Shown: piece after piece, positions 37,403 through 50,911 of the stretch
Position numbering within the stretch: position 1 is the stretch's first letter
Layout: every line of letters starts with the position of its first letter
Assembly: GCA_905331475.1 (NCBI GenBank)
Contig: CAJNYU010000523.1
Location: 1 to 64,000, forward strand
From: Rotaria socialis
Lineage: Eukaryota; Rotifera; Eurotatoria; Philodinida; Philodinidae
Direction: 5' to 3'
DNA length: 64,000 bases
The notes under the pieces: generated by a model
Database searches by the model: none
Told to the model about the DNA's origin: nothing
The model's input: the letters and a program-made list of their open reading frames with translations, nothing else
Position numbers and translations under genes: made by a program

Positions 37403-39223
<1,821 letters not shown>

Positions 39224-39307
39224 AAACTGCGTAGATTTATTTCAAAACTATGTTTTTATTGTTATCCAATTTTTTTCGTTTTGTTTTTGTTGCGCTACTT
39301 TATTCAT

Positions 39308-41425
39308 TTATGCAATGTTTATGCCTACAGTTTTGATTTCAGTAAATACATCTTCAGAATAAGGATAACCTTCACGACCCACGCCACTATCCTTAACACC
39401 ACCAAATGGCATACGAAGATCACGTAACATCCAACCATTAATCCAAACTGTACCACACTGAAAATTAGAAAACAAAAATAGAAAAATTCAAACGAGCATC
39501 GTTATCTAATCTTACTTCCATTCGAGTAGCAAGACGATGAGCTCGACCAATACTTTCCGTCCATAGACAACCACAAAGACCATATTGAGTTTTATTTACT
39601 CGTTCCATAACCTACAAGCATAAATTATTATCTTTTTTTGTCTGAAGACATCGTTTTCCTTTTCAAACTTTACTTCATCTTCAGTATCAAATGGTACAAT
39701 ACAAACAACAGGTCCAAAAATTTCTTCAGTCATTAATTTTGATTCATCGTCAACATTTAATATCACTGTTGGCATTATAAAATAGCCTCTGCTTGATTTT
39801 TTAATATTTTCGTCCATAATACCAGCAACTATAACTTTATTTCCATTTTGTCGTGCTAATTCAATATATTTTTCGATTTTATTTTGATGTTCCTTACTAA
39901 CAACCGGACCCATTTTTGTACTATCATCTGATGGATCACCTACTTTTAAAGTGCTAATGAAGAGAAAATAAAATAAATCCAGCAGCAATAAAGAATTCTT
40001 TTAACAAACTTGACTTCAGCAATAAATTTCTTAAGAAACTCATCATAGATCTCTCGTTGAACATATAAACGACTTGTACATAAACAAATTTGGCCAGAAT
40101 TCAGAAAGCATGATCTAGATATATTTCAAGTTATTAAAAATGAAAAACTAGTCTCTAATATAGATAATTACCTGAGTAAAACAGGAAGACATTTTGATAG
40201 ATCAGCATCATTAAAAATGATACCTGAATTTTTTCCTCCCATCTAATGTAAATATAAAAACAATGAGTTTTATTTAATATTTAAATAGATAATAATCATA
40301 CTTCAAGTGATATTTTAACAGGCAAATGTGATGTTGCTTTTTTAATATGATAACCTGTAGCTGTACTGCCAGTAAACGAAATAGCATTAACATCAGGATG
40401 AGTTATAAGTGCTTGACCAACTCGTGGACCAACACCAAAAACAAGATTAACAACACCCGGTGGAAGTTCTATATAGATGAAAAGAAAATTATTTTTTAAG
40501 AAAAACTTTTGAAAGTCTAACAACTATTTGATACGAGAATTATATGAGAAAATTTAGAGAAGAATTTTTGATTATCAACATATTCAATTGAGTATTAATC
40601 TTGATATTCATAGAAACTTTGCTATATTAGAAAAGGAAGAATGTCAAAAAATAGCAACAAATTTTCATCTAACTAGCTTTCGTGTCTTGTTATCAATATA
40701 TCTTAGGATACTTATTGAAAATGGTTGAATACATACCAGCATCGATAAAAACTTGAGCAAGCATACCAGCTGTCACAGAAGTAAATTCACTCGGCTTACA
40801 TACACAAGTACAACCAAATGCAATACATGGTGCAATTTTCCATGTTAATAAATATAAAGGTAAGTTCCAAGGACTAATTAATACAGCAACTCCACATGGA
40901 CTTCGTGTTGTATAACTTATCACATTCGGCGCTGATGTATGCTGTGTAAAACTAGACAAAAATATTTTTTTGCACCGATGCGAAACTTATTTTATATTTT
41001 ACCTTTCACGACTTTGTGATAAAGCTGTTGCAAAGAATCGAAAATTATCAACCGCTCGTGGTATTTCTACTGTTCGTGCTAGCCACAATGGTTTACCTTG
41101 ATCTGATGATTCAGCACGAGCGAAATCTTCTAAACGTGCTTCTATCAAATCAGCTATTCGATTGAGATAATGTATTCGTTTGGCAGCTGTTTGACGACTC
41201 CATCTAAATAAAATAAATAAACGAAACCGAATTATATACATCTGTTTTTACGTACGAAGGAAATGCTTGTCGCGCCGCTTGAACAGCAAGTTTAGCGTCA
41301 TCTACTGTACTATCTGCAATATGAGCAATGATTTCTTCAGTGCATGGATTCAAACTTTCCAAATAATTTTCTGTAGATGCATATTTTCCATTGATAAAAT
41401 TATTAATACGTTGAACCGAAGCCAT
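39308..41425 (-). CDS. aldh8a1: Aldehyde dehydrogenase family 8 member A1 (2-aminomuconic semialdehyde dehydrogenase)
   Basis: NAD-dependent cytosolic dehydrogenase of the kynurenine branch of tryptophan breakdown, oxidising 2-aminomuconate semialdehyde. Nine exons: 41425-41256, 41203-41003, 40951-40737, 40468-40302, 40242-40172, 40114-40010, 39953-39674, 39611-39516 and 39457-39308, frame-consistent, 484 aa (human 487). Key motifs are ISPWNLPLYLLTWKIAP, KPSEFTSVTA, SFTGS, the general-base Glu at E251 (SLEMGGKN), the catalytic C285 in SGQICLCTSR, and EIFGPVVC. SGQICLCTSR and PWNLPLYLLTWK are closer to ALDH8A1 than to ALDH1/2. There is no targeting peptide. The gene is complete, and the tail reaches MPFGGVKDSGVGREG and ITEIKT-like endings. 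Confidence 0.93.
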
Positions 41426-42668
41426 ATTTCTCTACACCTATATATGTTAACGAAATGATAAAAAGAAAAGAAATGAAGCGTAACAAAAAACTGAAATAAA
41501 AAACGTCAGTCGCGTATGTTGTTCTTTTCTTCTATCTAAACTTCATGAAAGTGCGTTATTATATATATTTACCTCTATCCTATACATTATCTTTGGTCTA
41601 TCTTTCTTTGATGACACATAAATGAAGATGTCGTAAACGAAAAGTACTTCAACACACGCGTGAGAAAATATTCCGTGTCATTCTGAATAAGACTTTAAAT
41701 AAGATAAGCTGTAAATATGAAAGCTACAAAAATAATTTAACAATCACCAGTTCTATTATGATATTCAAAGTTCATTTTTTAATACAAATGAAATAGATCA
41801 CTATCGTTTTGAAGTACTACTATCGATGCAAGCAAAGAAAAGAAATGTATCTAGATGAGTAAGAAAAATATGTACTGTCACCTTGAAAAGATAATTTTCA
41901 ATCTCTCTCTCTCTCTCTCTCTCTGTTAATATCTACAAAAAATTTTCAATAGTACTCTCACATTAGTACAGATCGACAAAAACTAATAATAAACAAAGAC
42001 ATCTGGAACCGACCTGTACTGTCAACGTAAATCAATATATTCACTGGAATAAATCGCAATATGAAAACTTCAACATTTCTTTTTTTCTTCTCATACGACT
42101 CGAGATATATTATAGTTGTTTTTCATTTTTTACGTATAAATGCGTAGAAACGTAATTTTTGTTTTCGTGTGGTTCTTCAAAATCTACATATTCAGTGTAA
42201 AAATATTCTATTTTAGTGCTAAGAAATATTCGTCGAATGTTATCGAATGGACCCTTTTGATGCAATAAAATCTGTCGTGAGGATAATATTGACTGTTTGT
42301 GAAGTGTCTTCTGTTTCTAATTATCGTTATTTTAATCGGCTGCAAATATTATCACGCAAGAAAAAAAAATACTGTTCGATACAACTGATGTAAACATTGT
42401 TAGTTTTTACTTCAGCAAAGTGAATGAGCATGTGTTTATATCGCAACAATAATAATTCTATGGTGTCAAATAAAAGTAGGTTTTTGCAGGTATTCGATTT
42501 CTCTAAGGTTTGATTTATCAAGAGTGTTGTTTATTATTGAATTCAACATATTAAAGAAAAATAAATGAATGGTCACGAATTCGCAAAAACTTTATTGATA
42601 GATGAATCAAGCACTTCAAAACAAAATCATTCACATTTTTCAATATACGTATATAAGTAAATAGTTAA
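41426..42668. other. Intergenic with CT microsatellite
   Basis: Upstream of ALDH8A1. It contains a (CT)n run at about 41903-41925. No gene is seen. Confidence 0.5.
41903..41925. repeat. (CT)n microsatellite
   Basis: A pure TCTCTC run of about 22 bases, ending CTGTTAAT. Confidence 0.9.
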
Positions 42669-43008
42669 CAGTGGTGTAGCCAGAAATTTTTGAGTCTTGA
42701 GTTCTTTTCCAGTTAAATGATTCTGTGGGGTGGGCACTAATGGGCAATTTAAAACCAATTGGGCTACAATTTGTTTTTGATATGTATTGCCATTGTGAAA
42801 CCGATGTATAGTGAAGGAAAACTCGTCACTATTAATTAGATCATAATAAGAGACATTGTTTTACAATAACACCATGTATCTTCGAACATATATGTGTATC
42901 AGGATTTTTCGGTATTGGGCAATTAGCAGCAGTTCAAAAAATCATTGAACAATAACTTCTGAGTTATTGGGCAATAGCCCAATGGCCATCCCCCTGACTA
43001 CGCCACTG
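42669..43008. mobile_element. 340-bp hAT-type MITE with 8-bp duplication
   Basis: The left end CAGTGGTGTAGCCAG (42669) is the inverse of the right end CTGACTACGCCACTG (ending 43008), with two differences. It is flanked by a perfect 8-bp target duplication ATAGTTAA (42661-42668 and 43009-43016). CAGTGGCGTAG-type ends and an 8-bp duplication are diagnostic of hAT elements. There is no transposase frame. Confidence 0.92.
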
Positions 43009-43235
43009 ATAGTTAATATAAATTACGACGTAAATATAGAAATAATGGATTCATATCCTTTGACAGCAATATGATAAAAATGAAGTCTTATTTTTTCGAT
43101 AAGCAAAAATATTCTGTCACGTAACACTTTCAAGTAAACTAATTTAGAAATGGTTTTTTGTTTATTGTTATTTAAAAAGGTGAAATATATATATATATGT
43201 ATAAATGCATTTTTTATATCAAGTAAATATAAACT

Positions 43236-43736
43236 TTAGAAAAAACGGTCAGGAGATATATTGGATGTAATAAAGTTTTGAACCATTTCGATATAGAGAC
43301 GGGCAGCATTCTCTTCTAGCTTGTGCTGGTATACCATACCTTGTTCGTCGAGGTGCTGAGCAACTCTGAGACTGCTAAAAAATTCTGTACAGTTCAATGA
43401 AAAAAGAGCTGTCTTAGTATCGTCTGTATAATAAGCCACCACGTTGCTATGCTTTTCAAAAACTTGAGTATAACTGCCGTTTCCTTCAAGATTACTGAGA
43501 AGTTGCCGAATACTAGACAAAAATGATTGAGCATTAGTTTTATTCTTGCATATCATCCATGACCATGTATTTTGGAGATCAGAAGGAGTGATAGAACCAG
43601 TTTTTTCATGAGAATCACTATTTTTAGCCGAAGAAATAGTCACGCATACCTTTAATTTAGAAGAAAGTTAAATTTTATATCACAAAAAGAAACAATGATA
43701 CTTTACTAGTAAAACGTAAAAGACAATCTTAATCAT
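43236..43736 (-). CDS. Small secreted protein, 147 aa, unknown family
   Basis: Exon 1 is 43736-43707 (MIKIVFYVLL). Exon 2 is 43649-43236, after a 57-bp phase-0 intron (CTA|GTAAAG ... AAAG|GTA). The joined N-terminus MIKIVFYVLLVCVTISSA is a clear signal peptide. The mature part has two Cys (WMICKN, SLNCTEFF) that could form one disulfide, N-glycosylation-type sites (NKTN, NGSY, NCTE), and predicted helices (SFLSSIRQLLSNLEG; ENAARLYIEMVQNF). I do not recognise the family. Splitting the signal peptide with an early small intron also occurs in the secreted-peptide gene at 5020. Confidence 0.7.
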
Positions 43737-44446
43737 AATTTTCTGTTTTGAATATGCTTACTGGCAAGAATTTTTGATGTCATATTTATAGATGATGCTG
43801 TGCTAGGAGACGTCAGAACTGAGAAAAAAATGTACTTTTTTACTAATTATAGAACAACTTTCAACGCAATGTGAACAGGGCATTGCTTTTTCTTTTGTTA
43901 TTAATATACATTCTTTCAAGTTTATTTTTCTTTGTTTGTCTACACTTGCATGAAGACAATAACGCTTCCCACTAATTTGAATGGGATCTATGTACGAAAC
44001 AATAAGTAGTACGTATCTGTTTTCAAAAGTACTTCAAAATCTAATCAGCAATATGCCTTTGATTGAAAATAAGTTGCAATGAAATTGAGATAGTTCTTCC
44101 GAGTTATTGATGTGGCCAATTACGTCAGGAATGACACGACGCAATAGCTTATATTTCTTTTTTATTTCATTATCTCTGAACTAAACAAACATATATATTC
44201 TAGATTACTATTGCACGGTTTGTTCCAACAAATGTTCAAAACTTAACGAAAAGTTTTTGAAGTATATTAGTCTTATGCTTTAACTGCGAATTGCTAGTGA
44301 TTGATTTGAGACAAATGCTTTTAGCGATTTAGAAAATATAAAAAGTTGAATGTTATTTTAAGCATGTACATATGTACTTAGCTCTACTAATGAATGAAAA
44401 TACATGAGCTTTATAAACTTTTTAATAGAAGATAATCGGTTCGGGT
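43737..44446. other. Intergenic, no gene seen
   Basis: AT-rich upstream region of the small secreted-protein gene, with no repeat structure noticed. Confidence 0.4.
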
Positions 44447-45780
44447 CAGTGATTGGATACTTAGTACAGTACTTGGTACTTTTCCTACTTTTTATTTAAA
44501 AATCTTTAATACTTAGTACATTTGTGCAGTACAATTGCATATGCTTGGTACTTAATTTGTGTACTTGGTATTTGTACTTCAGCACATTTTACTTAAGTAG
44601 AATGTACTGTAGTACCGGTACTAAGTACACGTGTATTGGGTACTTAATGAGATGTTATCTAATTTAATCTTTTTGTTAGTTGCTTGTTTGTGGCTTCTAT
44701 GGAACACATGCTTTTAACAGCTTCTCATCTCTAGATGATATTTCAAAAACTTAATAATTATTTTAAAGCCTAAAAAGCGCACACAGATGATGTGCTTTTC
44801 AGATAATCTTTCTACGTAGATAACAATGAATATTTGAATTTTATGGATTATTATCTCTGTAACATCCGATTGTAGATGAAATAATGTTTTCCTTTTGCAA
44901 TGCGACTTTGTTTGGTGTTACTTGATGATAATTCTGTTGTTGATCGATGATTACTACCATTAACAACTTTCTGATGAATCTTCAACTTGATCAATAAATC
45001 ATTTTTCATATTCAGGTGTATGTTTTTATTTTAAATGTTTCAGAAAATTGCTCAAAAATCCGCATTTATTCTTATAATTTTGACTACGCGATTTACAATA
45101 GCCATTGACTCTATTTTTTGCCAATCGTGAAAAAATCTAAATATGGTTTCAATTGTTCAGGACCCATTGCAAGGAGGAAAAGACGGATTTGGGATTTTGA
45201 AAATCCCAAAAATCCGCTTTTCCCCCCTTGACTCATTGAGTATTGATGAAGATTCGAATAGAATTTATTTTGAGGTACTAGACTGTTTCATGAATAGCAA
45301 ATAGTCGGTATTATGGCGATGTCCTAGAGATCGAAGCACTCATTGTTTATATTACGCCAATAAATTTTTTTTTCCGTAATGTTTATTGTTCCCCTCTCAC
45401 TCATGTATATCTATATTCATTATTACTTAGAGTAATTGAAACTATATTGATTTTATGTCGATCAATACAAGATATTGTAATATCAATATTTCCTTCTATT
45501 GCTTTTCAGTCCTACAGATGTCAGTAAATCATGAAAATAGTAAATATTGACTTGGAAAATAATAATACAAGCAAAACATGAAATTATGGCAAAGCACTAA
45601 GTACACTCGTACTTAGTATCGGTACTTTATTGCATTGTACTAAAGTACGCTTGTGCTTAGTACCAGTACTGGGTACAATGTACTACCGTGCATAGTACTT
45701 AGGTACACGTCCAAAGTAAATTAGTTAAGTAACAAGTATTTGTACTTGTACTTATCGTACTTGTACTTGTCCAATCACTG
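44447..45780. mobile_element. hAT transposon relic, 1.3 kb, with GTAC-rich ends
   Basis: Ends are CAGTGATTGGATACTTAGTA (44447) and TACTTGTCCAATCACTG (to 45780). The flanking 8-bp duplication is GTTCGGGT (44439-44446) / GTTCAGGT (45781-45788), 7 of 8 matching. The terminal 150-200 bp on both sides are full of TACTTAGTAC/GTACTTGTAC motifs, likely transposase-binding repeats. On the minus strand, about 45130-44980 reads GYCKSRSQNYKNKCGFLSNF followed by LKHLK and H, a decayed BED-type zinc finger with stops. A hairpin around GGATTTGGGATTTT lies at 45180-45226. It is a dead element. Confidence 0.85.
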
Positions 45781-45788
45781 GTTCAGGT

Positions 45789-46687
45789 ACTTTCGAAGAT
45801 ATTTATTCATTGTAGCTAAGTTTCAATTCTGATATAATACGACAGAACTTCTATGTTCTCCAAGAATATAATACAATTTTTGGTTATAAATATAGATGGA
45901 AAGAAGCTGATTGAGTATGATAATTCATATAAAGCAAAGGAACTCAGTAGGTTACTTAATAAAAACCACAGGATATTTTGTATGTATAAGACAAAGACTA
46001 ATTTACTGTATGTTCTTTGATGTATACTAGACGAACATCTTATTTCAAATGAGTATAATATCTAATTAATGTTTATTTCACACTAGAAAGAAAAAATTTC
46101 TTCTATACAATTTGAATGATGCTATTCAAAACAAATTCAGTAAAAGATGCTCCATGTGTTGCCAAATACTTTACAGTTGAGCGAATGTTCGTAGCCGAAC
46201 TGAACAGGATTTATTTTTCTTCGTAATTTTCATTGGTAGTAGGTGTCATCGTACTCTTTGCGCTTCTGTCTTCATTGAACGTCTCGGACTAATTTTTGTT
46301 TCATATACTTAATGAGAAGAATATCAAAGACTAATGAGTCGAAGTATAACAATAGATGAGCTAAGTTTAGAACCGAAAAAAAAGTCCTGTTTCCGAGATA
46401 ACTCCAGGTGTGATTTAAGAGAAAAAATTGTCTCCTTGTGCTTTATACATTAGTTTCAGTTTTTTTTTCTTTTTGAATATCATAATTATCACAATGGTCA
46501 ATAAAAATGTGATATTGTTCTGGGGAAAGAGAAAAAAAGATTGAATGTGTATTCATTTTAACAAATGGATGATGAATGTCGTACGAAGGTATGAGAAGGC
46601 AGAGTTTTGCATCAAATCATTGTAATTGTGTCTGAAATTTATTTCTTCTTTAGTTAACTCATGCCGCTTCATGGAATGAATCGGTAA
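45789..46687. other. Upstream region of LIM-homeodomain gene
   Basis: No gene is supported. TTCTTCTTTAG at about 46645-46653 followed by TTAACTCATG could be a trans-splice acceptor plus a short first exon, but its phase (23 nt to a GTAAAT donor) does not fit the next exon. Confidence 0.35.
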
Positions 46688-48297
46688 ATGAACAAAAAGA
46701 ATGTTTTTTTTATCGTGATTTTGTCTTTTATTTTATTTTGTCCGAAGGTTTACAAAGATGATGTTGATTATTTCCTCTGTAGTGCTTGTAAAATAATTAT
46801 AAACGATGAATTTTATTTACGTGTGGGTTCAAAAATTTATCACGAATCCTGCTTACAATGTGCCATTTGTCATATAGCACTGGATGAAAAATCAACATGC
46901 TTTTTAAGAGGTGTACACATTTTATGCCAACAAGATTATTATAAGTATAGAATTATAAACTTATGTTTCACGTATAAAAATATACATTTTTTCGCATTAT
47001 TAAAGATATATTATTAATAAATGTTCGAAATGTAATCGTTTTATTTATCCACACGATTGGGTTCGACGTGCATGTGAACATACTTATCATTTAACTTGTT
47101 TTGCATGTTATAAATGTGGACGACAGTTATCTACAGGCGAAGAATATGCTTGGGAAAATAATAGTATTCTATGTAAAATCCATGTTATTGAAGGCAGTAA
47201 AGAAAAATATGATGGTAAATCAGTTTTCAAATTATTCAAATTCTTTTAAACAGCTTATAATCTAGCTAATAAACAAAGTGAAACGAAACGAATTCGTACA
47301 GCCTTTTCACTAGAACAATTAAAAATTTTGCAAGATAATTTTAAAGTTGATCCGAATCCAGATGGACAAGATTTGAGATGGATTGCACAATTTACAGGTA
47401 GGAAGAAATTATAGAAAAACATAATAAAGGAAAGCTTTTAGATTCTTAACGTCCAGCACGTCGAGATATCTAGCTTGTCAAACGGTGCAACCGTACTCTT
47501 AGAAACGGGAAATACACTCGAAGATGAAGATAACAGTATAAACTATAATTCGCTTTTTTCGGCATGGAGAGTTTATATATTTTCTTCAAATGAAACTCGA
47601 CTATCTATCAAAAGAAATAGGATACGAATAAATCATTGCGTACTCCGTATATTTGGAAATCAGATGAGTCTTATGAGGTATTAATTAAAGTTTTAGTTGA
47701 ATTCAAAAATAGCAATTTTTTGTCGTTGGAGCTAACTATCATTAAGATCCGAAGATCTCGTCTTTTCGAGTAGCTTTCATTTTAATGATGAATGCATCTT
47801 TAACTATTCATTATCAAAGGAAATAACTAATAACATTATCAGCAACAACAAGAAAAACAACCGATCTTCAAAAAATGAGTTTTACGTTTATTCTATATAA
47901 TCCAGCTGCTTCTCAACAGCTAGTCGTGCTACATGAATTTGTTAAGGAATTCATGGTACGACACATGGATGTTTTTCATATATACAGTACAGTATCCTAG
48001 ATGTGTCTGCTTTTTTTTCTATGTTAATATTGTATTGTGCATTGTGTCTAATTCTCTTTTTCATTTATTTTAGGATTAAGCAAACGAGTGACTCAAATAT
48101 GGTTTCAAAATACTCGGGCACGACAGAAGAAGGTAAAAAGTCAAAGAGCTCAACAGATAATAAAAAATTATAAACGGAATAAATACAAGATAAATAACAG
48201 GTCAAGAGCCAATCGAAAGGACTATAGTGTGTTACTTCATTTTCATAGAAATTATTCATTATACTTACAACTGACTTTTCTATCATTTAGTTTATAA
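46688..48297 (+). CDS. LIM-homeodomain factor, Lhx6/8-Arrowhead type
   Basis: Nuclear transcription factor with two LIM zinc-finger domains and a homeodomain. Exons 46688-46944, 47006-47214, 47254-47397 and 48074-48297 are frame-consistent and give 277 aa. LIM1 is CSAC ... YHESCLQCAIC ... C..D. LIM2 is KCSKCNRFIYPHDWVRRA, then CFACYKCGRQLSTGEE; WVRRA and QLSTGEE are typical of the Lhx6/8-Arrowhead class. The homeodomain begins KRIRTAFSLEQLKILQDNF and ends QIWFQNTRARQKK, split by a 676-bp intron at T-G|LSKR. The N-terminus is uncertain: residues 1-20 are hydrophobic and T-rich in DNA, and 46748 follows a good acceptor (CCGAAG), so the true first exon may lie upstream. The basic tail after RARQKK may also be partly intron read-through (GTAAAAAG). 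Confidence 0.85.
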
Positions 48298-49467
48298 TAA
48301 TGTGAAAACGAACAATACTAAAGCAATGCCAGAATATACAAACATGTTTAAACAAAGAACTAGTTCTACGTAACATGAACGATCAATTATAATTTTTAAT
48401 CATTGCCTGTATTTCATATGCAAGAAATTACTCAATCATAGACTTTAGTCCTGGCTATCTCATCAGTACAGCAATCAAAGCATTTATCATGGTACACATA
48501 TCTGACTATATTTCTCATTAACTATTTGTTCTGATGTTGTACGTTTATTCATTCTACTGCCAGTATGTCGAAAGTAAATTACTATTCGCATGGCAACTAT
48601 TCAATATACCATGACTAAAGAAGATTTCGAAAGATAACCACTTGTTAAAAATATCAAATAGCGAACAGTTGATAACCGTTATAGCTATGAGTTTTGTCTC
48701 TGTTTTAATATTATCGTTTACCATTGATCTAAAACCATTTTGAGAAATCATATAAACTTTGTTTATAATATGATACTACGTAAAGGAAACAATTAATCTT
48801 TGATTTTTCAACGATAATCTTTGCATGACGGGTATTATTCAAGGAGCCAACGATACATTCGCTCTCACAGGTATTTCCATCAAAGAGCTCGTGAAGATGA
48901 ATATGTGCGTATGAAAACTATTTCTGAAAATGTATCACTTTGATTTTCACGAAGGAAGAAGCAAAAAGAAAACTAATGAACAGTGCTATCATGTCGATGT
49001 AGTCGTGGATATGAACCTTGGCTTTCTCCACATTCATTGAAAAATTCTCTAGCACTATTGAAGATATCGGCCAATGCTTACAATCAGAACTACTGGCCAT
49101 GTTCTTTTTTTGTTTTAAAAATTAAGCGATAATCGAATAAACTCATCTAGAAAAAAAACGAAGCTCTATCCATGGAGCTAACTTTATTTTTGGAAAATTC
49201 AGCTCTTCTGGATAGCAGAATTGATTCCATTTCGAGAAACATGATTGAATCGATGAGACGAACCAGTTGATTCCTTTTTCGTTTCAACAACATATTTTGT
49301 TTTTCTCTTATTCATCTTTAATTGCTGCCGAACGTTGCGAAAGCCATACAAATAAACCTATTATGAATACAAATGAAATACACGTTGACGAACGTTAGGA
49401 AGAGCATACTTATGTGAAAACGGCACAGATTACCTTCTGAGATGAGTTTAAAAGTAGAATCGAATCG

Positions 49468-49504
<37 letters not shown>

Positions 49505-50911
49505 TGTCGGGGTTGACTCTAAAATTCAGTTGACTTTAAAATTGAAGTCGACTAGGATAGAGCTAGTTGACCTTATACTGTATGATGATAAAATTGTTAT
49601 TAATATGATAAATCATATTTATTCAATCGATTAGATTGAGACAAAGAAATGAATATTGAAGAAAAAGATAGGGAACGCAGCCCTTTGACGCTAAAGGATG
49701 TGGGTGTGGATGTTCTACTATGTTCAGATTTACTCACGCTCGCACCCACATCGTCAAGCGCTTCGCTTTTCGTTCAATATCCAACTCATGGAAATAAGAA
49801 TCTAGCTTTGAGTAAAAAAACACCCTTCATTGTTAAATATAATGACAGTTTGATATCCCAGGTGAATGAATCCGACAACGGATCTTATCGAATCCTATGT
49901 GATGAGTAGCTGTCTAATTCGAGTTCGAACATGAAAAGAGAAAAGAAAAAGTTAACCTAAAACTAAATCTAAGAATAGATTTAGTTTTAGTTTAATTTTC
50001 CCATATAGGCAACATATGAATACATATATACCCTTCACCCGCACCCACATTTGAAGTATCCCGGATATCCCCCACCTCCTATGCACCCTTCCGGGTACCC
50101 TTCACCCACACCCACTCCATCTTAAACTAAATATAAAACCAAATCAATTTCTATCACTTATTTTCGAATTGATACCATGCAGTGGGGTGTCCATTTATAT
50201 TCGAATTCGAACTAGGCATCTCATGTAAATGTCACAAGTCGTTCGCAGGAGAATAATTACCTTCTAACAAATATTTATAAAGCAATGTACGAATCGACAT
50301 TTCGTGTCATGACTTATGCATTGAATTTTAGACTACAGTTTTGTTGCTTACGCCTTATGTCAACATTGGACAAGTGAGTTTTAGTATACATATTAAAATA
50401 CTTCGATGAAAATTCATGATTTCTTGTGGAACACAGATTTGTCTGAATATGTCGTCAATAAAAATACAACTAGTATGAAATGAAGCAGGCACCGTTGGAT
50501 CGAGGCTAAAACGTATATTGAAACCAAAGTATGATTTTTTTACAGTTCGTCCTGACACTGATTACTTTACAAAAAAAGAAATCAAATTTGTATACACTAA
50601 AATAGGTCGCGTTCCTTTTTTTATAGTTATTAACCATAAATGGAGTCATTGATGGAATCATTTATAATGTTTTCCATCAATTTTTTCTTTCTTGCCAAGA
50701 TAAATGTTATGAATGAGACATAAGTAGAAGAAAATAAGAGTTTGGGATTTGTATTATTAAGAAATTTTGATTTTGGCATCGTTCTTTTACCTGTATAAAA
50801 GAATGTTTTTTTCTTACTTAATCATTCAACAAAAAGAGCACATCGAAAGGAAAATAAGAAAAAGTAAACGGTTCTTGTGATTTAAAATTTTTAAAATTCT
50901 ATTCATTAATA
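48298..50911. other. Intergenic with AT repeat and C-rich motifs
   Basis: No gene is supported. (AT)n lies at about 49471-49499, and two 17-bp units GTTGACTYTAAAATTSA at 49512-49545. Motif CACCCRCACCCAC recurs at about 50035-50047 and 50092-50104, with a related CGCACCCACAT near 49740. The open frame at 49649-49909 has no recognisable domain. Confidence 0.45.
49471..49499. repeat. (AT)n microsatellite
   Basis: A pure TA dinucleotide run of about 28 bases. Confidence 0.9.

Noticed and set aside
47475..47684. 69-codon open frame inside the homeodomain intron
   Set aside because: It lies in the 676-bp intron between the two homeodomain exons, is in no splice-compatible frame and has no homology.
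49649..49909. 86-codon open frame
   Set aside because: It overlaps an inverted TTGACG..GATGTGGGTG pair and C-rich repeat motifs. There is no domain, so it is more likely repeat-derived.
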